The notes under the pieces are model-generated. The model searched no databases and was not told the origin of the DNA. It saw nothing but the letters and a program-made list of their open reading frames with translations. Below are positions 36,511 to 45,700 of a stretch of DNA of 64,000 bases, in pieces (within the stretch, counting starts at the first letter, position 1; the number at the start of each line of letters is the position of its first letter). The stretch is from an uncultured Erysipelotrichales bacterium (lineage in GTDB: Bacteria; Bacillota_I; Bacilli_A; Erysipelotrichales; Coprobacillaceae), in assembly GCA_910579135.1 (NCBI GenBank), contig CAJTTM010000014.1:3805-67804 (forward strand), written 5' to 3'. The position numbers and the translations under genes are program-made.

Positions 36511-38280
36511 TTATTCATCTGTATCTTTATCTTCTGGTAATACTTTTAATTCACTTTCACCAGTTAAATATTTTAAGATAGCTACCGCAGCTTCTTTAGG
36601 GCCATTATGTTCATTACCCTTAATTCCTAAACGTGTTCTAAGCTGTCCAATCTTAACGCCTTGTTCAAACATTTTTTCAAAGTATTCTACTAGAATAGGA
36701 TCGGTTTGTTCTTGTCTTTGTACAGGTCCAAATGGATTTGCAAAATAACTTCCAACTAATCCATATTCAGTTGTTGTTCCTTTAGCCATACGATTTCCTG
36801 CTCTAAATGTTTTAAGAGCATCATCTATATTATCAAAGAATGATAATGAATCTCCAGCATCATCATAGTTATTTGCGTATAAGAACATATCCACATGATG
36901 TCTTTCAATAACATCTTGATACTCAGTTATTGGAATAACAATACGAGCATTGACTTTATCTGGATTCATAAATACAGATCTATCTAATTCTTTAAAACTG
37001 TAACCAGCATCTAAATCATCCAATCTTACAAACGCACCAATTTCAGTTCCAAATGATTTCACATTACCATCTTCATCTAATGATAAAACCCCCATATCAT
37101 CATAGATTGTTTTCATATCAGTAATATAAGCAGCACCTTCAGTTTTAATCTGTTCAATTGTTTCAGACTTACCAGCACCACTATCACCCATAACAATAAT
37201 ATTCTTTGTTTCACCAGTGTGTAATGTCATTCTTACCATTGCACCATGAATAGGGAGTTCATGATGATTAATACGTTTAACATTATGTAATGTCAAACAC
37301 ATCTTTTTCATATATCCAAAATAATCAAAATTATCACTTGCAGATAGTAGACCTACCATAATATCATTTTCTTTATCATGATAGAAACATTGGTTCTCTT
37401 TTCCATCTTCATATCCATAGACATAGATCATATCTGGTTTTCTATTTCTATATTCTTCTTCACTAGCTAAATCAAATAAGTTACACAAAGTAACACCTTG
37501 AGCCATAAATTTGACATTAAAGTAAACAAAACATAAATATGTTCCTACTTTAGCAGGATAACATAGCCAGCTTTCTTCATCAAATTTTAAATCTTCTAAT
37601 GGATTTCTATTAATTTCCGGGAAAATCCCATCACGTTTATTTCTTTTAGAATAAGTAATAAATGGTGGATGAATAACAACAGATTCAATAAATGGAATTT
37701 CATCTAAATTACGGTATTCATACGGTAAAAAAGACCTCATATGAGTAACAGTTAATCCAGCATTTACGCCTGCAATAATCTGACGATAAACTTTATTATT
37801 ATGTCCTTGTGCAGATTCTTGCATTGTACGATAAACATCCAAAACTAATTTTTCGAATTCTGTTTGAGCATCTGCAAATTGCACATTTTGAAAACCAATT
37901 CTTCTTTCCTCATTAAATACAATCGCATATCTTTGAAGTCTTCTCCAAAACAAATAAATATCTTCAATAAGTCTTACAAAAATATCCCTATTCTCAAAAT
38001 AAACTGCAGCTTCTGGTTTTAAAGCACATAAATCTTCAACACTCATAACAAGTAATATTCTAAAGATTTTTCTTAAATCTTCTAATAATATAGCGTCATT
38101 TGCTTCTATATTATGAAGATAATCATATACAGTTGTATCTCTTCTTCTTATATCTTTAATATAACTTCTTAAAACTTTTGCAAAAGATTCACTATCAATT
38201 AATTGACAACGACTTTGACAAAATTCCTCAGAAAAATTTAATATTGCATTACCTCTAGTAACCTTTAATTTATATGACAT
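36511..38280 (-). CDS. HPr-kinase-like P-loop protein of unknown target
   Basis: 589 residues with no signal peptide or membrane span. The N-terminal 330 residues are not recognised. At 365-373 it has GDSGAGKSE, the special P-loop of HPr kinase/phosphorylase (GxSGxGKSE), preceded by a VRMTLHTGETKNIIVMG strand and the HGAMVRM segment, and followed by GAFVRLDDLD. PEP carboxykinases share this fold, so a carboxykinase-related enzyme is the main alternative. The HprK signature capable of HPr binding was not seen. It follows the signal peptidase gene of the sigF operon, after a terminator, and has a cre-like site and a TATAAT upstream. Its role in sporulation or carbon control is open. Confidence 0.6.
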   Translation of the reverse strand: MSYKLKVTRGNAILNFSEEFCQSRCQLIDSESFAKVLRSYIKDIRRRDTTVYDYLHNIEANDAILLEDLRKIFRILLVMSVEDLCALKPEAAVYFENRDIFVRLIEDIYLFWRRLQRYAIVFNEERRIGFQNVQFADAQTEFEKLVLDVYRTMQESAQGHNNKVYRQIIAGVNAGLTVTHMRSFLPYEYRNLDEIPFIESVVIHPPFITYSKRNKRDGIFPEINRNPLEDLKFDEESWLCYPAKVGTYLCFVYFNVKFMAQGVTLCNLFDLASEEEYRNRKPDMIYVYGYEDGKENQCFYHDKENDIMVGLLSASDNFDYFGYMKKMCLTLHNVKRINHHELPIHGAMVRMTLHTGETKNIIVMGDSGAGKSETIEQIKTEGAAYITDMKTIYDDMGVLSLDEDGNVKSFGTEIGAFVRLDDLDAGYSFKELDRSVFMNPDKVNARIVIPITEYQDVIERHHVDMFLYANNYDDAGDSLSFFDNIDDALKTFRAGNRMAKGTTTEYGLVGSYFANPFGPVQRQEQTDPILVEYFEKMFEQGVKIGQLRTRLGIKGNEHNGPKEAAVAILKYLTGESELKVLPEDKDTDE

Positions 38281-38348
38281 TTAATCACTCTCCTTTGATT
38301 TAAATATATATTACCAAATAATTATTATATTGCAACAAAAAAATCAAA

Positions 38349-38363
38349 TGATAGCGTTACCAA
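38349..38363 (-). promoter_or_regulatory. cre-like site upstream of the HPr-kinase-like gene
   Basis: On the minus strand TTGGTAACGCTATCA fits the CcpA consensus WTGNAANCGNWWNCA with one mismatch (T for A at position 5) and keeps the central CG. It lies about 70 bases before the start codon and just upstream of a TATAAT box. Binding by CcpA is an inference. Confidence 0.45.
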
Positions 38364-38364
38364 A

Positions 38365-38387
38365 CAAAAAAAGCTCTAAAAGAGCTT
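38365..38387 (-). terminator. Terminator after the signal peptidase gene
   Basis: AAGCTCT (38371-38377) pairs with AGAGCTT (38381-38387), with seven T on the minus strand; the gene's stop codon lies inside the stem. It ends the dacF/spoIIA/sigF/signal peptidase unit. Confidence 0.88.
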
Positions 38388-38873
38388 AAAAAACACCTTT
38401 CCTACAACATCATCATCAAAATCAACATTACCAATCATACGAGAATCCTTGCTAATATTACGATTATCACCCATAACAAAAACCTTACCTTCAGGTATAT
38501 CATATGAAAAATCCTCAGTATACATTTTCTCTAAAATATAATCTTCTTTAACCAATTTTCCGTTACGATAAAATTGGTTATCTTTCATTTCAATATGATC
38601 TCCACCTACTGCAACCACTCTTTTAATAATCTGTTCTTCTTCTACTTCATTCCTATAATCAACAACAACAATATCATTAACTTGAGGAGTAGATTTTTTA
38701 TAGAAAAACTTATCTACTAAAATAATATTACCATCTTGATATGTAGGTTTCATTGAATCTCCTACAACTCTAGATATTTGAACAAAGTATAAGATTGAAT
38801 ACGTAATAATCACTGTAGCTACAATAACTTTAAAATATTCAAAAAAGGTTTTCTTTATATCTATTTTTTCCAC
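38376..38873 (-). CDS. Type I signal peptidase
   Basis: 165 residues. One N-terminal membrane anchor (about 15-32), catalytic Ser40 in GDSMKPT, catalytic Lys84 in IIKRVVAVGGD, and the box E motif GDNRNISKDSR. It removes signal peptides from secreted proteins. It starts 27 bases after the sigF stop, so it is probably co-expressed with the forespore sigma factor, which is unusual for a housekeeping peptidase and may indicate a sporulation role. Confidence 0.93.
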   Translation of the reverse strand: MEKIDIKKTFFEYFKVIVATVIITYSILYFVQISRVVGDSMKPTYQDGNIILVDKFFYKKSTPQVNDIVVVDYRNEVEEEQIIKRVVAVGGDHIEMKDNQFYRNGKLVKEDYILEKMYTEDFSYDIPEGKVFVMGDNRNISKDSRMIGNVDFDDDVVGKVFFKLF

Positions 38874-38900
38874 TTACATCACCAACAACTATTATAACAT

Positions 38901-39626
38901 TTATAAATTATCTTTCAATCGACTTCTTAATTTTGTTACAATTTTCTTTTCTAATCTCGAAACTTGTACTTGAGAAATCCCTAATCTTTTAGCAATTGCA
39001 TCTTGATTATAATCTAATTTATATCGCATATACATAATTGTCTTTTCTTTTTCACTTAATTTATCCATTTCCATTTCTAATGCCATCTTTTCAAACCACA
39101 TATTATTCTTTTTATCAATCAATCGATCTTCTACACTGATTGATGATCCATCTTTTTCATATATTGGTTCATTTAAAGATGTAGGATAATAAGAAGCATC
39201 CATAGCTTCCACAACATCAATAACTTCAACTTCTAAATATTTCGCAATTTCTTCTATTGTTGGAGTATGGTTTAAAGTGGTTTGTAGATATTCCTGAGCT
39301 TTATTAATCTTAATATTTAATTCCTTTAATGATCTTGAAACTTTAATTGTTCCATCATCTCTAAAATATCTTTTAATTTCTCCCATGATAATAGGAACTG
39401 CATAAGTTGAAAACTGAACATCATAACTAGGATCAAAATGATTTATCGCTTTCATAAGACCGATACATCCAATTTGAAAAAGATCTTCTTTATCATAATA
39501 ACTATTCTTAAAACGATGAACAATAGACCATACTAATCCTAAATTCTCTTCTACTACTCTTTCTTTTGCACGTTCATCCCCTAAACGAACACTTTTTAAG
39601 AGCTCTAATGTGCGTGATTTAGCCAA
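38901..39626 (-). CDS. sigF: Forespore sigma factor SigF
   Basis: 241 residues. Region 2 (NLGLVWSIVHRF, LFQIGCIGLMKAINHFDPSYDVQFSTYAVPIIMGEIKRYFRDDG), region 3 and the region 4 helix-turn-helix (YNQDAIAKRLGISQVQVSRLEKK) are complete. The gene order spoIIAA-spoIIAB-sigF identifies it as SigF rather than SigG or SigB. It directs early forespore transcription and is held inactive by SpoIIAB. Its start overlaps spoIIAB by eight bases. Confidence 0.95.
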   Translation of the reverse strand: MAKSRTLELLKSVRLGDERAKERVVEENLGLVWSIVHRFKNSYYDKEDLFQIGCIGLMKAINHFDPSYDVQFSTYAVPIIMGEIKRYFRDDGTIKVSRSLKELNIKINKAQEYLQTTLNHTPTIEEIAKYLEVEVIDVVEAMDASYYPTSLNEPIYEKDGSSISVEDRLIDKKNNMWFEKMALEMEMDKLSEKEKTIMYMRYKLDYNQDAIAKRLGISQVQVSRLEKKIVTKLRSRLKDNL

Positions 39627-40053
39627 GGTTATGATCTTCTAACTGCTTAGTAATAATAAGTTTTGTTCCTATATTGATTTTTGAAATAATATCTAGTGAA
39701 TCTGCTAAACTCTCGATAATTGGCAAACCCATTCCTGCATGTTCTAATGATGATAACGATGAATAAAAAGGAACTTTGGCCTTTGATAAATCTTCAATTC
39801 CTTTACCATAATCCTGAATAATAATTGTTAATAATTCATTTTCAATTGAAGCTTTCATGACAACCTCACAATCAGGATTCTTATCATATCCATGTATAAT
39901 CGCATTGCTTACTGCTTCAGCAACAATTGTTTTAACTTCTATCATTTCATCAATTGTTGGATCTAATCTTGTAATAAACGCTGCAATAACAGATCTAGCG
40001 AAATTCTCATTCTCTATAACTGCATTAAACGTAACTTCCATTGTTTGTTTCAT
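39619..40053 (-). CDS. spoIIAB: Anti-sigma F factor SpoIIAB
   Basis: 144 residues from the ATG at 40051-40053, six bases after AGGAGGGA; an earlier ATG at 40077 lacks a site. It is a GHKL-type kinase: EAVSNAIIHGYD (N box), DYGKGIED (G1 box) and EHAGMGLPI (G2). It binds SigF and phosphorylates SpoIIAA. The start lies inside the end of spoIIAA (29-base overlap). Confidence 0.95.
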   Translation of the reverse strand: MKQTMEVTFNAVIENENFARSVIAAFITRLDPTIDEMIEVKTIVAEAVSNAIIHGYDKNPDCEVVMKASIENELLTIIIQDYGKGIEDLSKAKVPFYSSLSSLEHAGMGLPIIESLADSLDIISKINIGTKLIITKQLEDHNLG

Positions 40054-40393
40054 AAGCTCCCTCCTTAAAAGCATCATCTATTGATTGATAATACGACATA
40101 ATCTTAAATAAACCAGTTAATTCAAATAGATGATAACTGACTTTATTTAAACCAGTTAAAACTAAATTTCTATGTTCAAAATTCAACTGATTATATCGAC
40201 CAATCACTAATCCAATACCTGAACTATCAATAAAAGATGTATTAGAAAAATCAAAGATTACATTTCCTTGATTTTCCTCAAATATTCTATTTAATTGATG
40301 TCTATAGTAAGGAGCATTGACACAATCTATTTCACCATAAAATGAAACAACAATACAGTTTCTTTTTATCTTATAAATCATCTTATTTTCCAT
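40025..40393 (-). CDS. spoIIAA: Anti-anti-sigma factor SpoIIAA
   Basis: 122 residues. STAS-domain protein with the phosphoacceptor Ser57 in IDSSGIGLVIGRY and the late LTGLFKIM segment seen in SpoIIAA. When unphosphorylated it releases SigF from SpoIIAB. A sigma-H-like promoter with direct repeats lies just upstream, as expected for a Spo0A-controlled spoIIA operon. Confidence 0.95.
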   Translation of the reverse strand: MENKMIYKIKRNCIVVSFYGEIDCVNAPYYRHQLNRIFEENQGNVIFDFSNTSFIDSSGIGLVIGRYNQLNFEHRNLVLTGLNKVSYHLFELTGLFKIMSYYQSIDDAFKEGAYETNNGSYV

Positions 40394-40444
40394 TTCCTAT
40401 CCTCCTTGAAAACAATCATATACCAAAGAAAAAGAAAATGAAAT

Positions 40445-40483
40445 CGATTCAACAAAACTAGAATAAAACCTACAAAACTAGAA
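40445..40483 (-). promoter_or_regulatory. Putative sigma-H promoter with 0A-box-like direct repeats upstream of spoIIAA
   Basis: On the minus strand GTAGGTTTT (40465-40473), an 11-base spacer and GTTGAATCG (40445-40453) resemble the sigma-H pattern AGGANWW-N11/12-RNNGAATWW. Two 12-base direct repeats, TTCTAGTTTTGT (40452-40463 and 40472-40483), are spaced exactly 20 bp. TTTTGTTGAA (40448-40457) differs by one base from the Spo0A box TTTTGTCGAA. Confidence 0.55.
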
Positions 40484-40503
40484 CAATACAAACAAAATCT
40501 TTA

Positions 40504-41649
40504 TTAAATAAGCTCAGTTAAATAATTATATATTTTTTCAATAAAAGAATATGCATGACTATCACTTTCTAAATATAAAGGATAACTCCCAATATTTTCA
40601 CCATCACGATATATAGCTAGATGTCCTATGACATCTTTTTTAGAAATTGGCGGAATCAATTGATTATATTCTGCTTTGTATGTTATTTTCTTTTTTTCAC
40701 TCTTATTTTGAACATAAGAAATATCTTCTCTTACAATAACATTCATCTCTTTTTCTTTTGAATTATCAATTTTCACTTTATCTACAATATCACCAGAAGA
40801 ATAGAGAAGCTGACTTTGATATAATGAAAATCCATAATCTAAAAGTTGGCTTACCTCTTCATTTCTGACTTTTGGTTTTTCTTCTTTTAAAACAACAGCT
40901 ACTAATCTTAAACCATTTCTTTTAGCAGTAGAAACAATACAATATCCAGCTTCACTTGTATAACCTGTTTTTAAACCATCATTTCCATCATATGACTTTA
41001 ACAATTTGTTTGTATTCACAAGCCAGAATTTTTGTGGACTATTTTCTCTAATATAACTATCATATAATGAAGTCACGCTAAATAATTTATCTTTTCCTAT
41101 TTTAATCAAATGAGCTGCCATTGTTGAAAGATCTAATGCACAGGTATAATGATTATTATCATGTAAACCTGTAGGATTAACAAAATGAGTATTTATTAAT
41201 TTTAAATCTTTAGCTTTTTCATTCATCATATCAACAAAAGCCTCTACACTTCCACCTATTCTTTCTCCTACCATAACACAAGCATCATTAGCACTTGCAA
41301 TCGCAATTGATTTAAATAAATCATTGACACTCATTTTTTCTCCTTCTTTTAAATAAATCTGACTTCCTCCCATACTTGCCGCATAACTGCTACAACTTAA
41401 TATTTCATCCCATTTTAAAGTTCCTTTTTCAATCGCTTCAAATAATAAGATCATTGTCATAATTTTCGTTGTACTTGCAGGATACATTTTTTCTTTTTCG
41501 TTTTTTTGATATAAAACTTCTTTAGTATTCGCTTCAATAAGTATAGATGCTTTCGCATTTGGTGTTAGTTTTAAACCTTCAGCTTTCACATTCAATGGAA
41601 AGCATAAAGGTAATACCAACATTAAACAAAGCATTATTTTTTTCATCAT
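40504..41649 (-). CDS. dacF: D-alanyl-D-alanine carboxypeptidase, DacF type
   Basis: 381 residues from the ATG at 41647-41649 (GAGGTGA upstream); the frame also has a GTG at 41658. Signal peptide (about 1-23), then penicillin-binding motifs: S59-TT-K62 in PASTTK, SAN in IASANDA, and KTG in LKTGYTSEAG. The C-terminal beta domain follows. It trims pentapeptide stems in peptidoglycan. Position before spoIIAA matches Bacillus dacF, whose product acts on spore cortex or forespore wall. Confidence 0.92.
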   Translation of the reverse strand: MMKKIMLCLMLVLPLCFPLNVKAEGLKLTPNAKASILIEANTKEVLYQKNEKEKMYPASTTKIMTMILLFEAIEKGTLKWDEILSCSSYAASMGGSQIYLKEGEKMSVNDLFKSIAIASANDACVMVGERIGGSVEAFVDMMNEKAKDLKLINTHFVNPTGLHDNNHYTCALDLSTMAAHLIKIGKDKLFSVTSLYDSYIRENSPQKFWLVNTNKLLKSYDGNDGLKTGYTSEAGYCIVSTAKRNGLRLVAVVLKEEKPKVRNEEVSQLLDYGFSLYQSQLLYSSGDIVDKVKIDNSKEKEMNVIVREDISYVQNKSEKKKITYKAEYNQLIPPISKKDVIGHLAIYRDGENIGSYPLYLESDSHAYSFIEKIYNYLTELI

Positions 41650-41826
41650 GCCTTTCACCTCATCAAAATATATGATAAAAAAAGAAAATTATGTAACAAA
41701 AAATTGTTTCATATATTCAAAGAAAATATAATATTTATAAACACAGAAAAGTTTTTAGTCACTTGATTCTGTAATTCTTATATAGCAGAATAATTAACGA
41801 CATATAATGAAAACATAAGGAGATAA

Positions 41827-42150
41827 TCAACGTTCAACCAACAAGATGCAAAAGAATCTATACATAACTAAAATATAACAACTTTCAACCTAATGAATTA
41901 GTGATAAGAAAGTATTTATGACATTAGATAAATATGAAACAATATGTTTAATTGATTAAAAAAATATACTCATAAGCAATGTACTCAATAGATAGCAATT
42001 TCACATACAACAGTAACAGAAATCTTCGAAGTTCCTCATCATAAGATTGCAGATAGCATACCATTAATTATCTAAGGTGGTCATTATCAATTATTTGATG
42101 GAAAATCTTCTGACAGTTGTCAAAAAGAATGTCAGAAAAGTGTAATATCC
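41827..42150 (+). pseudogene. Remnant of a DUF134 (UPF0251) family gene
   Basis: No long ORF remains, but conceptual translation in shifting frames gives PTRCKRIYT, then YNNFQPNE, MTLDKYETICLID (41918 on), ISHTTVTEIF and IADSIPLII-GGHYQLFDGK. These are in the order of DUF134 proteins (RPRKCRR, MTVDEYETIRLID, ARTTVQ, GGxYxLCDGK). At least four in-frame stops and a lost start codon are visible, though an AAGGAGAT site and a TATAAT persist upstream. DUF134 genes are usually next to NifX/NifB-like genes, as here. Confidence 0.72.
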
Positions 42151-42202
42151 ATTAAAAAGTCAAGAATGGTACAAAATTTAATATTAAAAAAAAGACAATC
42201 AA

Positions 42203-42593
42203 ATAAGAATTGCAGTCACTTATGAAAACGAAATGATTTTTCAACATTTTGGTCATATAGAACAATTTAAAATCTATGATGTAGAAAGTAGTCAAATTAC
42301 AAAAATGCAACTTATTAATACAGAGGGTCTAAGACATGGAGCTTTATCTACCTTTCTAACACAAGTTGAGAATGATATACTCATTTGTGGTATGGAGGAA
42401 CACAAGCTACACTTTCTCATGCTGAAATCAGTTTATATGGTAAGATAACAGGTAAAGCTGATGAAGCAGTTCATGCTTACCTTGCTAGAAATCTCAACTA
42501 TAAAAGTGTTATACAATGTGATGAACATTTTACCAAGATCATTATTGTAAAGAAGACAAGCGTGGTTGTATAGGTAATGAAGGTCATTGTTAA
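42203..42593 (+). pseudogene. Decayed dinitrogenase iron-molybdenum cofactor (NifX/NifB C-terminal) family gene
   Basis: Reading from 42203 gives (ATA)RIAVTYENEMIFQHFGHIEQFKIYDVE, a clear NifX-like start whose initiation codon is now ATA. A one-base deletion near 42393 shifts the frame to GGTQATLSHAEISLYGKITGKADEAVHAYL, and another near 42530 shifts to DHYCKEDKRGCIGNEGHC with a TAA at 42591-42593. All parts fit the family in order, including the Cys/His-rich tail. Two short ORFs (42233-42448 and 42385-42573) are only pieces of this. Confidence 0.8.
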
Positions 42594-42681
42594 TAAAAAG
42601 TATATATTTCTATCATTTTAAATATTTTAGATATATATTCTAAAAAAGAAGAACCTCATTTCTATATTTTATCAATTTAAA

Positions 42682-42781
42682 AGCACAAGACGAATCATCA
42701 TCCTGTGCTAAGTTAACACCTAAAAATTAATCTTCCTTTTTTGATTGACTTAACACTCTTTTTGAAGAAGAGTGATTAAGT
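42682..42781 (-). terminator. Two inverted repeats after the GH20 gene, possible terminator
   Basis: ACTTAACACTCTT (42748-42760) pairs with AAGAGTGATTAAGT (42768-42781, one bulge), and AGCACA (42682-42687) pairs with TGTGCT (42704-42709) followed by TTTTAAA on the minus strand. Neither has a strong T-run, so efficiency is uncertain. Confidence 0.45.
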
Positions 42782-42788
42782 TTTCATC

Positions 42789-45700
42789 TTAACTATGTTT
42801 TTTCTTTCTAATAATCATATAAGCACCTACTGCACATATTGCAAGTACTGCATATGGGGCTATCATAACATCATCACCAGTTTTTGCACTAATAACATTC
42901 TTATTGTTTGTTGTTTTATTATTAGGTGTTTGATTTGATTCTACTGGTGGTTCTTCTTTATTTGTTGTATTAACTTTATCACCCAATACATCACTATCAA
43001 CAGATGGTTTATTTGGTTTATTTTCATCATCTGCTGGTTTGCTAGGATCTGTTGGTTTATCAGGCTCAGTTGGCTTATTATCATCAGTTTTCTTAACTAA
43101 TGCTTTTATTGCATCTTGTAAAGCCTTTTCCACTTGATTAACGTCATTTTGACTTGCCTCTTTATTGTCTAGCATTTCATTCGCTTCTTTTAATGCTTTT
43201 TCTAGTGTGTTCCATGATTCTGTAGTAAAATCTTTTTGGTTAAATTGAGTAGCTGTATGAACTGTTTCTTTTAATTGTGACTTATCAACTTTTGATTCTA
43301 ATAATAATTCATAAACCTCTTTTAATTGTTTATACAATAAATCAACAGCCTCTTGTGTCGCATTTTCATTATACAATTCTTTTGTTGCATCATCTAAAGA
43401 AATTCTAAATTGATCAGCTACTGATTGTATAATCATATCTAATATATCGTTACTAACTTTATTAGTAATTTGAATCTGATTATACAAATCAACTTTATTA
43501 ACACCCTTAATATTATCATTTAAGTGTAATTTAATCATCTTTTCATTTAAAAGACGTTTCTCAACTTCAACTACTTCAGGATCAGGATTATCAGAATGAA
43601 TTAGAGTATTTGCTTTTTCTATTTCATCTTTAAGTTCTATCCATGTTTCATCAGTATAACCAACATTTTCTATTTTTTCTGCTTTTTTCACAAGTTCTTG
43701 TAATCCTAAAACATCAGCAGCAACTCCTCCATCATGCAATTTGATTTCCGCAGCACTTCCATTAACTCCGACAGCAGATTTAAATTTCAAACGAATATGT
43801 TGTGTTGTTACAGTATCAAATAGGATTTCTTTTGTTTTATCATTTCGCTCTAAATCACCAGATTTAATAACTCGCCAATTTTGTCCATCATCACTAACTT
43901 CAACATCATAACTTAATAGTGTTCCATTTCCTGCTCCAGAACGTGGTGTATAAGAAATACCACTTATTTTCGCAGGAGTATCAATGGTAAATGATATCCA
44001 ATGTGGAAATGTTGTAATACTCCAATCTGTATGCCACATTGTATCTGGATCATCGTCTATTGCTTTATTTGGATGAGCACCATTTCCTTGCCAAGATGAT
44101 GCATTTGCAGTTAATCTATCATTAGCAATATAGTTAACATTTGATTTTGTTTTCAATTCTAACTCATCTAATGCTTTTTCCAATTGTGTTGCATAATTAT
44201 CAACGACATCTTGCATTGTTACTGGAAGATCTCTACGAATACTATCAACAATTCTTTCTAAACGATTTACTGATTGTTCTGTAAACATTGATAAATCATC
44301 AGAAATTAAATCTAAATATTTATCAACTCTTGTATAATCAGCTTTTGCATATTTTGATTCATTGAGAATAGTATTTAACTTATCTAGTAAATTCTCTATT
44401 TCTGCTTGTGTAGGATTATATTTTCTAAATAATTCTTTGGCTTCATTAACAACTTCTTGTAATTTCTTATCATGTCTTTCATTCAAAATGAATTCAGCTT
44501 TTTCTACTACATAGTCTAATTCCATAGTTGAATTCATTGTTTCATCTTTACCTAAACGTAAGTCATCTACATAACCAATAAAAGCATGAGTTTGACTACC
44601 AATTCTTTCAAATGGATACATAGTTGTTGCATGTAATTTCTTATTTTCTGCTGCAACTTCATCATCACCTAATATATCCACTTTCTTTCCATTTACATAA
44701 AGTGAAGTGACATCTTTAACATTTTTGAATTCTAACTCTACCCATTCATTCAATGGTAATTCATAGTCAAATGAATAATCTCGACCTTCTCTTGAGAAAC
44801 CAACTTTTCCAGTTCCCTTTTGAACAGCCTTAATTGTTCCATAATCACTTTCAAATAAAATCTGTTCTTTTGTACTATTAGAAGTACGTTTCACTTTCAC
44901 TCTTAAATCATTACCTAATCCAACTGTTTTTAATGGTGTATTCACATAACTTTCACCACCATTTAATTGAAGAGCTTTTTTATTATCTACTGATTGAATA
45001 GAAGCGTTTTTACCAACAGTTAAATCATATCCATTTGCTGACACATCTTCAAATGAATCCAATGGATAATTAACAATATCATTCTCTTGACTTTCAACCT
45101 TATATTCAAAATTAGTATTTGGTGCCTTACCAAGTTCTCTTCTTGTTTCATTAGCTTGGTTTAAATTTTGATTTCCTTTACCCCAAAGTTTTGCTCCAAA
45201 TAGTGGAATTGCATTATCAATACGATCATAAACATCATATTCAGTAATTCCATTTTCTAAATAATCAGTCATATCATTCCATACTGCGAATGCACCACCA
45301 ACCATTTGTTTATCTCCAGCTGGTACTTTAAATCCACTAATACTATTAATATCAAGATTATAAAGTGTATTATCATTCAAATAATCATAATAATATCCTG
45401 CTGCTGGAACAACATAATAATGTCCATCATTACAATTAATTAAATCAAATCCTAATTCATACATTTCATCAATGTTAGCCCAACTACCATTCCATAAGTT
45501 AATTTGAACATTTTCACTAACTTCTGTCATTTGAGAAACATCTGCTTGAGAACGACGTGATTGTGATAAACTTCCCCAAACACGTGCTGTACGTCCTGTT
45601 TCTTTAACATACTTAATCATATCTTTAGCAAATTGTACATAACGAGATTGGTTAGCACTATATTCATCTGCACCAACATGCACAATTGTATCTTTATCGA

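Noticed and set aside
42233..42573. Two short overlapping plus-strand genes
   Set aside because: They are frame-shifted pieces of one NifX-like gene.
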